Source of the DNA: Trichobilharzia szidati
Lineage: Eukaryota > Platyhelminthes > Trematoda > Strigeidida > Schistosomatidae
Assembly (NCBI GenBank): GCA_944472155.2
Contig: OX235277.1
Coordinates: 13,836,804 to 13,900,803, forward strand
Direction of reading: 5' to 3'
DNA: 64,000 nucleotides
Below, in pieces: positions 25,476 through 37,600 of the stretch. The number at the start of each line of letters is the position of its first letter. The stretch's first letter is position 1. Position numbers and translations under genes: made by a program. Under the pieces are notes generated by a model. The model ran no database searches, was not told where the DNA came from, and saw only the letters and a list, made by a program, of their open reading frames with translations.

Positions 25476-25650
25476 ATTATTATTGTTCCCTTGGGTTCCT
25501 AGTGGAACATAGGGCTTCAACTGCACGTCTCCACTTGCTTCTGTCTTGTGCTGTACTTTTCACTTGCGTCCATGTTATTCCATACTGTTTCATCTCCTCC
25601 TCACACTATCTCCTCCATGTCACCCTTGGACGTCCCACTCGCCAAGGGAG
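25476..25650 (-). mobile_element. RTE 3'-end fragment
   Basis: It is closely similar to 8722-8900: attattattattgttccc, then the gene end encoding WRRAVEALCS on the minus strand. This is a severely 5'-truncated insertion of the same family. Confidence 0.8.
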
Positions 25651-26559
25651 ATCATCTAATACATAATATTAATATGTTTTTGCCTCCTTATTCGGTATAT
25701 AGCTGTTTAACTGGCATGCATTTGTTTTATTTGTCTTAAGGTGTGTTCACTTGTTCGTCCTCCTTTCTCGCATTAATTTATGGGAACATCCTGTTAACTA
25801 GTCATTCAGTGGAGAACAATAATAAGTATAGTAATATTTTACGCACATTTACTACAATACACAAGTATTTGTTGGATGGATCAGAAATATGTGCGGAGAA
25901 TTACAGCTTGAAGTCAATACCTGCATATAACTTTGTTGTCTGCGGCTTCTTATCTTGTTCCTAATTAATATCAAGATTGACAATTAATTTAAAATAAGTG
26001 ATTAATTTGTATAATTTTGGCAGTAGTTTCATCGAAAGTAACACCAGAAGTGAATTGTACTGAATGCAGGTTAATATTGGTTATTGTCAGGCAGATTTGT
26101 TTTACTGCGTCCACGTCAGCCAAAACCGCCATTTGTCGCTGCATGACTACTCAGTTCGAGTCAGTTGATTAACACGTAGAAAGCTGTTTTTAAGCCATTT
26201 AAGATCATGACTACTACTTGTATAGGATGTTGTACAGTGTCCGATGAATCGTTGCTAGACAAAAATTTGAGGGATGATATATGAGTAAGTGACTGCAGTT
26301 TTTGCTCAGGTTCTATGCAGCTTCCACTACAAGGCAAATAGAATAGAAGAGCCAAGCAGCAAAGTAAGAGAGAGGAATAAATAGTAAGTAAACACGAATA
26401 GGACCTTAATGTCCGTACATACACATTAATATTCGTTGTAAATTGCCGTCTAGTAAACCTAATTATTGATTTATACTTGGTCATTTTATACACTTATTCG
26501 ACTAGTTTGTTTATCGTTTATAGATTTATCAGAGAACGTTTGCGCGTTTTTTGTTCAGA

Positions 26560-28075
26560 TTACATTGTAAATTCCATAAAGACGACCAAGCAGTCACTTT
26601 AACTCATTCATGCAGCACAACATTCCGGAAGTAACCTAGGTCACCACACTGGAATGCATAAGCTACTTTAAGGTCATCTGCAGAGATGAATGCTTTCCCA
26701 CGTGTGAAGCAAGTGCATATGTCGTGGATATGCGGTGTAAATAGGAGAAGCCCAATGATGCTACCTTGTACTGCACCAGAAGTGATCGGGCTAGGCTTAG
26801 GAATTACAGACCCAAGTTTAGCTGTTTCGTACCTGCCGTTAAGGAATGGTTAAAGCCATCCTAATAGTGAGTATTAGTTATCTTCTGTTACGACTGCTGG
26901 TCACAAAATTAAAGAGGTCCAGGTGGCATGTTAAACGTTATCTCGATTTTAGGAATCCTCGTTGGTTCGGACTTATAATGCTGCAATTTTATTTTAATTT
27001 TATTTTGATTACAGCTTGATTCGACACTGTATTTTCAGTACAGGTATGGAATTTCCAGCACGGATTTCGGTAGCCCAAATTTACAGGCCAACCATAGATA
27101 TCGGGTGTGCGCCGGCAGAGGATTGAACCCCAGACCATGTGCATGGTCGGCGAGACTTCTGACCACTGTGCCACCAACGCAAATGCTTGAGTAGGTTATC
27201 TTTATCTAGTCTCTTCATAATTCTAGATTTTCTAAGTGTGATATTGATCAACTTACAGCTGTTGACTTCTGTAGCGGAGCCGCATTTGTGTTCAGGTATA
27301 ATAAATGTCGTTTTTCACATATCCGGTTACGTTTGGGTTTCTAAGGTCATTGCAAAAATGTTAAGCAGCGGTAAAGGAATATCAAGGTCACCATATTTAA
27401 AAACATTTGATGATGTAACGTCAATACCAAAACCTATCGAGGATTTGAGAGTTCTAACATCTTGGTTAATGTTGGCATAAGTGAATTCAACGGTACTTAT
27501 TTGTTTTGGTGTCGGTAGAGATGGAAGTTGCGCCACAATAGTAGTAGTGTGTATACCGAGTGACGGGACTGTAGGCTTAAGGTAGTTACCTGCAAAAGTT
27601 GAGTTGAATAATTCACACATGTCTGCAGAATTAGTGCATAGCCTACCTTTGTCTGTGAGAAGAGAAACACTGTGATTTTTCCGATTTAACCGCTTCTTTA
27701 GGATTTCTGTGAGAGCATACACTCTAGCAGGGCTGACTACTGCGACGCGTTTTTCGTTTCTCATGCGAAAATCTCGAGCTTGTGAGATGGAGCTAAGGGT
27801 GCCAAGTAATAAACCTAGTGTGTCAAAGTCGTGGTGTTGGAAGTAACTTGTTGAGAGTCTCTTCAGTTTCGTACGATCTTTTGGTTTTAAAAACGACTTT
27901 TTATGTGGTGAAACCTCTAGTGTTTGAAGTGGAATGGCGCTATTTAAGCATGTGTTTGAGTTCTGAGAGTAGATGCTCAGAGCTCTCAAGAGGTCAACAG
28001 TAGTGAAGTATTCTCCCCATTCGGAGAAACTTAGCACTGATCCTACGAAATCCCAGTTTGCCTTACTATGGTTCC
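26560..28075 (-). mobile_element. CR1-like (SR1/Perere-type) retrotransposon relic, split by a SINE
   Basis: The minus-strand frame 28037-27327 (236 codons) covers the region between endonuclease and RT, with KKRLNRKNHSVSLLTDKGRL, then SSIGFGIDVTSSNVFKYGD and PLPLLNIF, typical of the RT start in CR1-like elements. Beyond the SINE, about 26810-26660 on the minus strand gives ITSGAVQGSIIGLLLFTPHI and ISADDLKVAY, the RT QG and ADD motifs. Stops and frame changes make it inactive. Confidence 0.7.
26990..27181 (-). mobile_element. tRNA-derived SINE inserted in the CR1-like relic
   Basis: On the minus strand the head contains an A-box-like tggcacagtggtcag and a B-box-like ggttcaatcct, with accatgcacatggtc between them, as in the SINE at 63507. 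The tail differs and ends A-rich (aaaataaaattaaaat). Confidence 0.65.
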
Positions 28076-28099
28076 TACATATTATTTGTTGTGAAGTGG

Positions 28100-30220
28100 A
28101 GCTTTAAGCTGAATTGCTACTCATTGAAAGTGGCAGTGGGTCTGCATTATTATCTTTATTAATTTATTTCCAGTAACTGATATTTACAATACTGCTTGGC
28201 CAAGTGTCTTCATATGTAAATTCAGCTTTATATTCCAGAATACTTTTCGCTTTATGATATAAGAATGTCTCCATTTTCATCACAACAGGAAATGCTTACA
28301 CACTCAGTAGATATTTGCATATATTTATAAGGCAATAGAAGAAGCGGCAATTTCTCACAGTTAGCCACCAGCTGTCTTAATTAACAAGTAATTTACCACA
28401 CAAGTAAATTGCAGAAAAACCAACCAATTATTTTAAATTTAACTGCAAGTACTTGCGCGTAAAAAGAGAAAATCTCGAAACTGAATGCTATTCGAGTGTA
28501 CTTTCACAAGATTTCGATTTGTACGTGTACTTCTCGTATATATGAAATTTTAAAGGCCTGAAGTTACTCTCAAACCAATTGATCATTTGGCTATGTAGTT
28601 GCAGACACATTCATGTATTCATTAGAATTGCCCTATACATTAACTCTGAATTGATTTCCCGTATTTTTGTCAGAAAAGCGAAATTCATTCCGCAGAGAAA
28701 GAGTATATTGATCTAGATAGTCAATAAAACGACTGCTCAGAATTGTTGCCAATAATAAAATGTCGAATTTATTGTCTCGGGTGAGCATTATCTTTATCAC
28801 GAATAGAATGAAATGTTTAACGTTGTAATTTGGAATTTTTTCTTAACTCAATCGAGGGATAGCCATCTTTATTATTTTCAATTCACACTTGGATCCAACA
28901 ATGTTTTTGACAAAGGTGTGTTAAACAATCATATAATTCTGTAAATAAGAGTGCTGGTAAGTCACTATAAATTCGCATGCAATATTACGCAACCCTTCAT
29001 TAAAATTTCTATTTATTCGCCAAAAAGCGTCGGAAGTGTACGGTCACTTACCAACAATGATATTCCATGCAATATCTTCCTCTAAGATATTTGATGCCCA
29101 ATTCAATCTAGTAGATATTTGTGAAGAACCGTTTGCTAGCTCAATTATTTGGCTATAAGCTACAACCAACCAGGAAGAGATGAAATATCTATGAGTAGTC
29201 TAACTTTAAAACATGTGATCAATCATTTAATCAGTTTTGTATATTTAACTGCTAAATCCTTATTATTAGCCCTTCTAATTTTGAACAGAACTCAAGCCCT
29301 CAGCAGTACATCAATATTTTCCTCTGTTCTCTGAAATCTTCTTTCGCTAGCTCCACGGTCACCTAAAATGTTTCATTTTCTCCTCACATGATCTTCTTTA
29401 TGTTGCCTTCTGACAACCAACTCGCTGTTCACCCTTCAGATTACCATCGAGTGGCTGACACAGGATGTCAATTAATAGTCTTCTTATTCTACTACCGACG
29501 AATTTGATTAGGACGAAGAAGATTGATGTGAATTATTTGATACAAAATTTCGAACATTTCTTCAAAAAACAAGTTTTAATATGTTTCCGAAGCTAGAATA
29601 GAAATAGTTGCAGTACCAAGCTAAATGGTTCACTTTGCTTGAAGTTATGTTTATAAAAATTTCTCAAACATAAAAAACCCTACAATAATGCTGAATATAT
29701 GCGAAACAGCATGAAGCGAATTCGAAGACATATTCGTGATTTTCATGTCTTATTATCTGTAAACCCACTAGAAAGTAGTTTTACTAATATTTTTCGAAAT
29801 AAGTGATTCCAAAGATAAATACGCTTCCAGTTTGTTGTCTCATTCATCTCCACTGGTCTCTCTGAAAGTGGAGTGTCACCAACGTACACCGAACTTGTGC
29901 AGTAACAGTGACTTTAGTAAAGAAAGTTTAAAAATATATTTCTTAAGACTGCAATGATGTATACAAAAATACCAAATGATTTCGCCACTCATTGTCACAC
30001 AGCTGCATGTTGACACTTAAAATGTATTATCGCATCCATGGAAAGATTTTGAAATATAAGTAAATGAATTTATTGTTATGTCTGCAAGACTGAAGTATCA
30101 CTTTAGGCTGCGATTCATAAGTCATGTTAGATAAAATAAGATAATTGTTGATATGCAGCCATGAAGGCTTATTTGGTCTGTGCAACTACTGTGGTGAGTG
30201 CTACTTATAATCCGATATAC
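28100..30220. other. AT-rich spacer, no gene seen
   Basis: Only short ORFs without coding character. No splice-site pairs enclosing symmetric micro-exons were found. Confidence 0.4.
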
Positions 30221-30221
30221 G

Positions 30222-30527
30222 TAGTATCTCAGAAATGAAATCAGAAAAGTAACAATATGTTTTGCACACTGGAAAGAGCAATCAAAGAAGAGAACCATGA
30301 GAAGAATGTTGTCATATGATGCAGAATCCAAGAAGCTATCGAATGTGACGATATTCGACCAATTCGTCAAGGATGTGGTAAATGATGTGCAAATGGCAGT
30401 TTGGAAATATGGTATACCAAATTTACCAATGTACAATACGTTTCACCAAATGAACATTCCTTTCAGCCTCCTCGGTCTATTCTTCTTTACACTACTACTC
30501 TTACTACTACTATCAGTTTGTAAGTAG
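30222..30527 (+). CDS. Hypothetical exon or ORF with a C-terminal hydrophobic helix
   Basis: The frame is open from 30222, with an ATG at 30297, to TAG at 30525-30527. The soluble part includes FDQFVKDVVNDVQMAVWKYG; the C-terminus is SLLGLFFFTLLLLLLLSVCK, a membrane helix with a two-residue tail. It could be the last exon of a gene with a tail anchor, possibly entered through the acceptor ctcag at 30226-30230. No family is recognised, no partner exons were found, and an antisense ORF overlaps, so it may be chance. Confidence 0.25.
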
Positions 30528-30529
30528 GT

Positions 30530-31830
30530 AATACACAAATTGAGTAATTTGGAAGAAACTTGAATTGCGAAGCGGTGGAGGAGTAATGTAGACCCTGTAT
30601 AAAGCTGTGTGCAGGTCATGAAACGGAATAGAAAAGAGGCAGAATGCTAACAAATCAAAGTTTCACTGTGTGGCACTTTTTATTCTGACATCATTGTACA
30701 TCAATTCTGATATCAAATATCACTGTATTCTGTCGTTACCGTTGCATGAAAATGAAATTCCTCGGAACCTCATGTTCAAGTATTGATGGCGGAAGTCAAA
30801 TTGATGTTCGTTTTTACTCCATCTTATCGATTTGTATGAATTTATTGTCTGTATACAAAACCCTTTTTATCTAGAATGGTTATTTCCAAATAAAGATACT
30901 GCCACTATTGTGAAAAGACATATGAGAACAACTGAAAAGGCGTAATCCGCAATAAAATGTAACAATCAGAATACAAGGCAGAACTTGAATTAACTGATTC
31001 ATTGAGGAAGTTAATAATGTCAACATACATAAAAGTATGTCGAATCAATGAACTTATTTCATTTAACGCCCTTGAAAACCGACTAAATATGAGAAAAGAT
31101 TGTATATTTAAATGAAAGTGTCTTGTGTGAATGCATGTAGGCTATTGTAGTCATTATTCACAGGTAGTTACCATAATCTAAATTCCTTTATAAAGAGGTA
31201 AATATTGTTAGTCTGACCTGCTGTTTATCAATTAAGACAAACATAACGTCAACTCCACAACGTTTTCCTTGTGGAATGATATCTATGCACAAATACATCC
31301 AGTATGGATCTTGTAGTTTCAGAGTGAATTCTGATGGATTCTAGATTGGATACGTGTTCCATGATTCAAATTCTCAGTGTCACCATTCTCGCTAGAAGCT
31401 CAAGTGTCCATCACAGTGTCTTTTGAAATATGATAAGCTTTTTTGTTCACCAACAGGTTAGAAAGCAAATTACTTTCTCTGCTATCTTATTCATGTAATG
31501 CATCACCGGTGTGAACTACTTTGTGTAATAAATTTCTGAAGAATAGTCACCTTGAAATTTGCGCCAAGAATTCGTAACGCTAAACAACTATATTACACAT
31601 GTAGCAATTCGATTGAGAATTAAATGATCGTCTTGTTGAATTACTCCTTTCGTGTGCTTCCGAAGCATGCGAGAATCAAAGGAGAGCGTTCTTTATCTTC
31701 AGAACTATCCGTGCTTGTATAAAAATCGGTGGGAAACATATTTAACACGGATACATGATCAGTGGTTGCACTGAAAATATTTATACGAAATCAACTTTGA
31801 AATTTGCCTACGAAAATGAAGCAAAGCAAA
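30530..31830. other. AT-rich spacer, no gene seen
   Basis: No feature could be supported here. Confidence 0.4.
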
Positions 31831-31959
31831 TTCAAGCTTTTGTTTGCACGGATTTGATTGGTATCGTGAATCCATCATGAACTGATTGAATTTTGAATAT
31901 CAATGTGTTGCGCACTGGTGAAGGGTCCTATCATCTGGGTTCTAGTGGGATGTCGTTAC

Positions 31960-32300
31960 CAGTGGGGTACGACAGGTCGGGTGTGCGGACAAATACTCGC
32001 CGATGACATTCACTGCTGCTCGCGCCATATCATGAATTGGCAAGAGTTGGAATTCATGCACCATCGGATCAGTTCCATGTAGCTAAGTGGTCTACGAGCT
32101 CGCCTTGTAACCAGAAGGTTGTGGGTCCGAATCCTGGGGGTATTCGCGTACTCCTGAAGCAGAGTCTCAAACTAGGCTGACGAAACAGCTGTCCAGTACT
32201 CTCAGATGGTTTTCTGTTCGTTCTCTAGCCAATGTCAGTTCATGATGAAATGCTGACAAGCAAATTATCAAATAAATTTTATTTAAACTTTACATGAATT
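31960..32300 (+). mobile_element. tRNA-headed SINE with hammerhead-like core (Sm-alpha-like), copy 1
   Basis: The tRNA-like head (tagctaagtggtctacgagc ... gggtccgaatcctgg, 32086-32138) is followed by a hammerhead-like core at 32147-32202. Similar to 47440-47740. Confidence 0.6.
32147..32202 (+). ncRNA. Degenerate hammerhead ribozyme motif
   Basis: Seen: stem I arms gtact (32148-32152) and agtac (32195-32199), ctga at 32154-32157, a weak stem II gtc/gac, gaaac (32182-32186), a self-complementary cagctg stem III, and gtc before the second stem I arm. The ctgatga box is altered to ctgaagcaga, so self-cleavage is doubtful. Confidence 0.45.
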
Positions 32301-34550
32301 AAGCCTTGCTTTGGTAAATTGCTAAGAAGGACTGTTTGCGTGGCTATCTTACGTTATTCGGCGAAACTAACTGCAGATAATCAATATCGAGTTTTAGGTG
32401 AAATATGCTTACACGATACAAATCAGATATATACTAGACGCAGACATACGTATTTAAACACGATATTTTAAGACTTTACGTCTTTATGTCTTTCTTGAAA
32501 AATAAACTGAATGAGTTGTGAAGTAATAGGATTTTCATGATGTGTCAGTAAAAGCATGATTGATAGTATAACGGTTTTTATTCTGAAGCAAACTTTCGAG
32601 TTCTTAACATTTGTATACATTTGATAGTCTAGACAAAAGTCTCAAGGCGAATTGCCAAGTCTGGTAGTTGCAGAAACGTGCTATCAAATATTTTGTATGA
32701 TAACATTAACAATGCTTTATCATTTAGAAATACACTGAGTCTCGTATGATTTTAAGTTAAACACAGTCGATGAACGTATATGGATAATCCATGATACCTC
32801 ATTTGGTTTATCAGTTAGGCCGAAGCACTGATAAGTGCTGACTTGTACAACCAATTAGAAAGCAATAAAGAACGGACTGTATCAGAGAAAATCCAAACTT
32901 GAACATCTCGAGTGGCTGGTGAACAGTCTGTCAAAGTTGCAATACCAATCAATTCCATGTCGCGTTCTTATGTGCATTATCAAGTCAATACAAACAGTGC
33001 TTTGCTTATACATATACAGGCACTGGCTTGTGTTCATCAATCAACTGTGAACACAGTCGAGCCTTATTTTCGCTAAGTGCATGTGTAAAATTGACATTTC
33101 GGCAATATTCATTACTGCATAACTTAGAAAAAACACAAGTGCGTAACTGACGAAATCGAGGGAGGATAGGTAATCACATCTGGGGGAGAATTTGTCATAA
33201 CTTAAGAAGAAGATGATGGAGTTAAACTCCATTTCCATGTTTATGTAAAAATAAATTTGAACGATTATGTCGTCAGCCAAATCAGGACACAAGTGCAATT
33301 ATTAAGGTATTTAGACATTGATACTACTCATTTTCTGTATACATTTGGTGGATAGTACTTGATCATAATAACTTTGAAGAAGTGGAGTAACTTTGATTCC
33401 ATTTTATCACATTGTTTTGAAAGACTTGGAGACTTCGATGAGAAATGATGTGTATTCACGATTGAGTTGTCTTGTTAATTTATTGCGATGCTGATTCTCT
33501 TTTGAATAAAAGGCCAATGAAGACTTCTGTTTTTCCACTGTTGCATCTTTGATTTCATATCAACGTTTCAGGTTGAATATCCTAGGCAATCTATTCTGTC
33601 TCACATACTTATCAATAAAGTGCAGTTTATTGCAGACTATGGGTGAACACGTTGTTGTCGTTCTTAGACAGACTATCCTGACTAAACTTTACATAAAAAT
33701 GGTGCAGCAGAAACTGTTGCAGTAAAGTCGACAATAATCTCCTTCCATTGGATGAAATTTTTGAATCTACAATCATTTACCCTCTCATTTTGAGATCTAG
33801 GGAACTGAACTAATTTAGTGTTCATTCTCCAGGATATGACTGAAACAGTCGATCAATTCACAAGCGTGAGTGATGTTTTCCTAAACAACAAACCTAATAT
33901 CAGCGTATTCAGGATGACTGGCTTCTTCATAAATTGGAGAAATTAGTGTTGTCGGCTAAGATGTGAAGTGCACTAGTTGTCATGAGGCTGGTCATTAGAT
34001 ATGCACTGAATGTGTTTTGCTAAACGAAGCAGAAGTCAGTCAATATGAGTTTCTCTTAAGAGTCACTGTTAAGACATTGAGTAAGTCGTTCGCATCAACG
34101 ATATACATTTAAATTATGCCATTACAACGATCTTATTTTATATTTTGACAAAATATACTTCACTTAAATTTCGATAGGTAGCTTCAAATTATGGATTGTG
34201 GCCTTGTTTCGATTCGTGTCCAAAGGACTCATTAATCGCTAACCATTTTGGTGTAAAAGGTTGTTCAACATTTATATCTGAATTACAAAATGACTGGGGA
34301 AGATCAGTTTCTCTCTTTTAATGAAATTTTTTTCTTCTATAAATGTACCACCTCCAGGTGATTTCTTTTATCAAACAACGTGTATTGGCAAATCCCTTAT
34401 GGTAAATGTCATCACAATATCATTCACTGTCATCGCCATTTAGCCGTACATATCTGTGAGCACAAAAATCATGTATTCAACACTCGCTATTGTTTTGTAT
34501 ACCACATTTATAGCAAATACCAAGGTGCTAACTATTAAAATTATGCAAAC
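32300..34550. other. AT-rich spacer, no gene seen
   Basis: Positions 32300-32520 continue the similarity to 47740-47940. The rest holds no supported feature. Confidence 0.4.
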
Positions 34551-34631
34551 ATTAATATGGAGTCTGATCCAAACTAGAACACAAGCAGTAGCAATTCAAA
34601 ATTTTATGCATCAAAATGTCATTTACGGAAC

Positions 34632-37600
34632 TCAATGAGAGTCATTGGGAATTTCGGAAACGTTGTGGATATCGGCAGGTCGAGAAAGGCACCAAGGAAT
34701 GAGTAGAAAAAAACCTAACAAATAAACGCATAAGCTGAGTATGAGAACCAGTAGTACATATAAAAACAATGCACCTGCAATTAACAAAATGTACAGTAAT
34801 ACAAGTGAGATATATGCGTACATACATATGTATATATGTCAAAGCAATGAATATGAAGGAGGTTCTTTATTACATGATTTTATACAATGCCTATTTATTG
34901 TCTCAGTTTCATTTAACGTTCTTCAGAACGTACTTTTATCCTTTCATATAATATGCAGTAGGAAAATTTAAGCAAGGAATGTGCCAGAAGGATTCCTTAT
35001 CACTTATATAAATGACAAGAAAAAGCAATTTTGAAGTATTTACAGCGGTCTTAACTGTGTGCAAAGTTAACGATCACTAAAAAAATGCGGTCTTGATCTT
35101 AACTGTCCGAATGTTGTACGCCGCAACATTCTCCTCATTAATTGTAATTGACATCGCTAATTTAAGAAAAGAGAAACCACTGCGTTTAATAATTAAATCT
35201 TCTCGTCACTGAGCATATCTTGTTGTTTTCACTTCCACTTCTTTATATCCGATAGTCTACTTCTGATCCGTTCGTGAGGCATACAGAAATACCACCATTT
35301 GATTAGAGGATGTGATCTGGAATTATACTGTCAAATTTAAAGCATGAATTGGAACCTGACACCATAGCTCACTCTACTTCACTTCTTCATTTTGTCTTTC
35401 AGTATTTCACTTTGCTCAGACGTTATCTGACTGGAAAACTAACGATAAAGTTGCTTGTTCAGCGTATCATGAATCTTAAGTGTAAAGAATTTATTGCCAA
35501 ACTAGGCACTTTACACCGAACGTGTTACTCAGATTTTTATGACAGAAAACGTCTGCATAAATACAGGAGCCGTTAATGTTTGTGGGCTAATTTTTGCTAC
35601 AAGTCTTCACAGATGAGACTTTCACATGGAGTTCATTTTGTAGTAACTCTCATGTAATTGAAATTGATCGGAAATTTGCATCGCTCTAATCAACAAATTC
35701 ATCAGTGCTGTCAGAAAAGGAAAGTAGACGGATGTCTTCACCAAGAATTTTGCAAACATTATCATACTATTTAAGCTGGTGTTCTCTGGGTATTATTGAC
35801 TGGAATCAATCAAGTTTATTGACATCTCGCAATCATATGCGGCACTCTTCACCTAAGTTCACATTAACTTTATTATGTTCCGTTCAAAAAACAAATCCAA
35901 ACTTACTCAATTTTTCTAAAGTGAAAATGCGAAAATCTCTCAACAAAATCATTGGATTAAATTTTAGAAATAATCATTTACTGGAAAAAAATCTTCTGGT
36001 TTTAAATAATCCTAAAGCTGATCAAGTGTTCAACTCCTGCGAAGAAAATGGATTGAAATAATAAGACATTTTGATTAGTTTATAAGCTAAACATTTAAAA
36101 ATGCAAGGCTATTATTAATCAAATCTTTAAAGGACACATCCCAGAAAACAAGTCTTGTATATTTAAATGTGAAAATAAAAGACACTCATCCTTCGTAAAA
36201 ATATCAGACCTAAAAGGGACAGAATTCCTCAAGAGTTGTATATATTTACTGCTCGCAAAGCCTTTCAGCCTGATATATTTCTATTACACAAATAAGCAGT
36301 TTGCACTAAGTAAACTAACTGTTCTGAACATCGCTATTTTTAATTCAATGTAAAATTCACTTACCGCCTTGCTGATCTGTACAGTTGGTCAACAAGCGTT
36401 TTTAGGAGAGTCTGTCACATACACAGAAACCACTTAAATAAATGAGGAGATTTGGAATGCTTCGCCTTATACACTAAGCCCACTTAGCTTCGTGTTATGT
36501 ATTGTGCTATGAAATACAAGAGACATTTCCGTTGAGTGTGAGAAAAACTATACTCAACAATCCAAATATTGCTCCTCTGTAGATTATGTAGTATTTCTTA
36601 ATAGCGTTTTGTTAACCTGACCCGTCAGATATGTCACGTTATCATGCATAAATTAGTTTATGTTGAAATAACCATGAAAAGCTAACCTACGATGAAATTT
36701 CTTAGTAAAGAGTGAAACGTGAACTAAAGCAAATTTATTAACGTTTTAAATTTGTACATTTATTCATAATCGGTCAACAGTTTTGAATTTTGATCCTGAC
36801 TGAGGATATGCCGGTTTCTTCTTGATATATATTCAGTATCTCCATCCCATCATTTAAGTCTGACCACCAAACTACACAAATTTATAAGTTGTTTCTCTTT
36901 CGAAAGTTTAAAAGTAATTTAGAGATATATCTACTCATCAGATTTATATATCAAAATATATGTAAACTATGATAACAGACTTTCCTTGCGACAAATAGAC
37001 TGTGCAGACGAAACACAGAATGTTTCGATATTGATGTGTTTTAGTAGGAAAAAACAAATTACACTATGCAGTGATAGGATAAACATAATCGCAGGTATCA
37101 GTTGTCATGTTTTCATGTAACACATTCGTCGATTCTTTTTTCAACTTATACTCATGTGCAAATGAGTGAAGGCTGTATAAACACACACACTCTTTTTTCA
37201 CATTTAATGAAATATAAAGCTTCTCATGCGAATTGCAAATGACTGCATTCAATATATAACCTCAAAAGGCCAACCAATAACCTCACCTTCAACAAAGCGG
37301 GCTTCATTATACGCTGTAGTCGAATTCAAAAGTATTATCAGCATAATACCACCTACTGAAATTCTGTTCCAATTCGGTAAATGAATAAATTTGGTTTAAA
37401 GTGTGTTAACTTCCTCAAATTGACATCTATTTCGAAAATCGGAGTGTAAAAGCGTGCTCCAAAACAAAACTCAAGACCATTATTTAAAATAAAGCCCATA
37501 CAACCTCAATTCACGATAACAAACTGTCTCTTCAGGTGTAGAAAGTACAGTTGTTTCCAACATAATGTGAAGAAGGAATAATAATTTCCTGGCTAAGCGA

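Noticed and set aside
26161..26493. 110-codon minus-strand ORF as a gene
   Set aside because: Low-complexity composition next to a transposon relic, with no domain, no splice context and no second copy.
32086..32140. A tRNA gene
   Set aside because: This is the head of a repeated SINE with a hammerhead-like core; similar heads occur several times in the window.
35705..36061. 118-codon plus-strand ORF as a gene
   Set aside because: It lies antisense to gene C introns and its 9-nt exon; there is no matching ORF in A and no domain.
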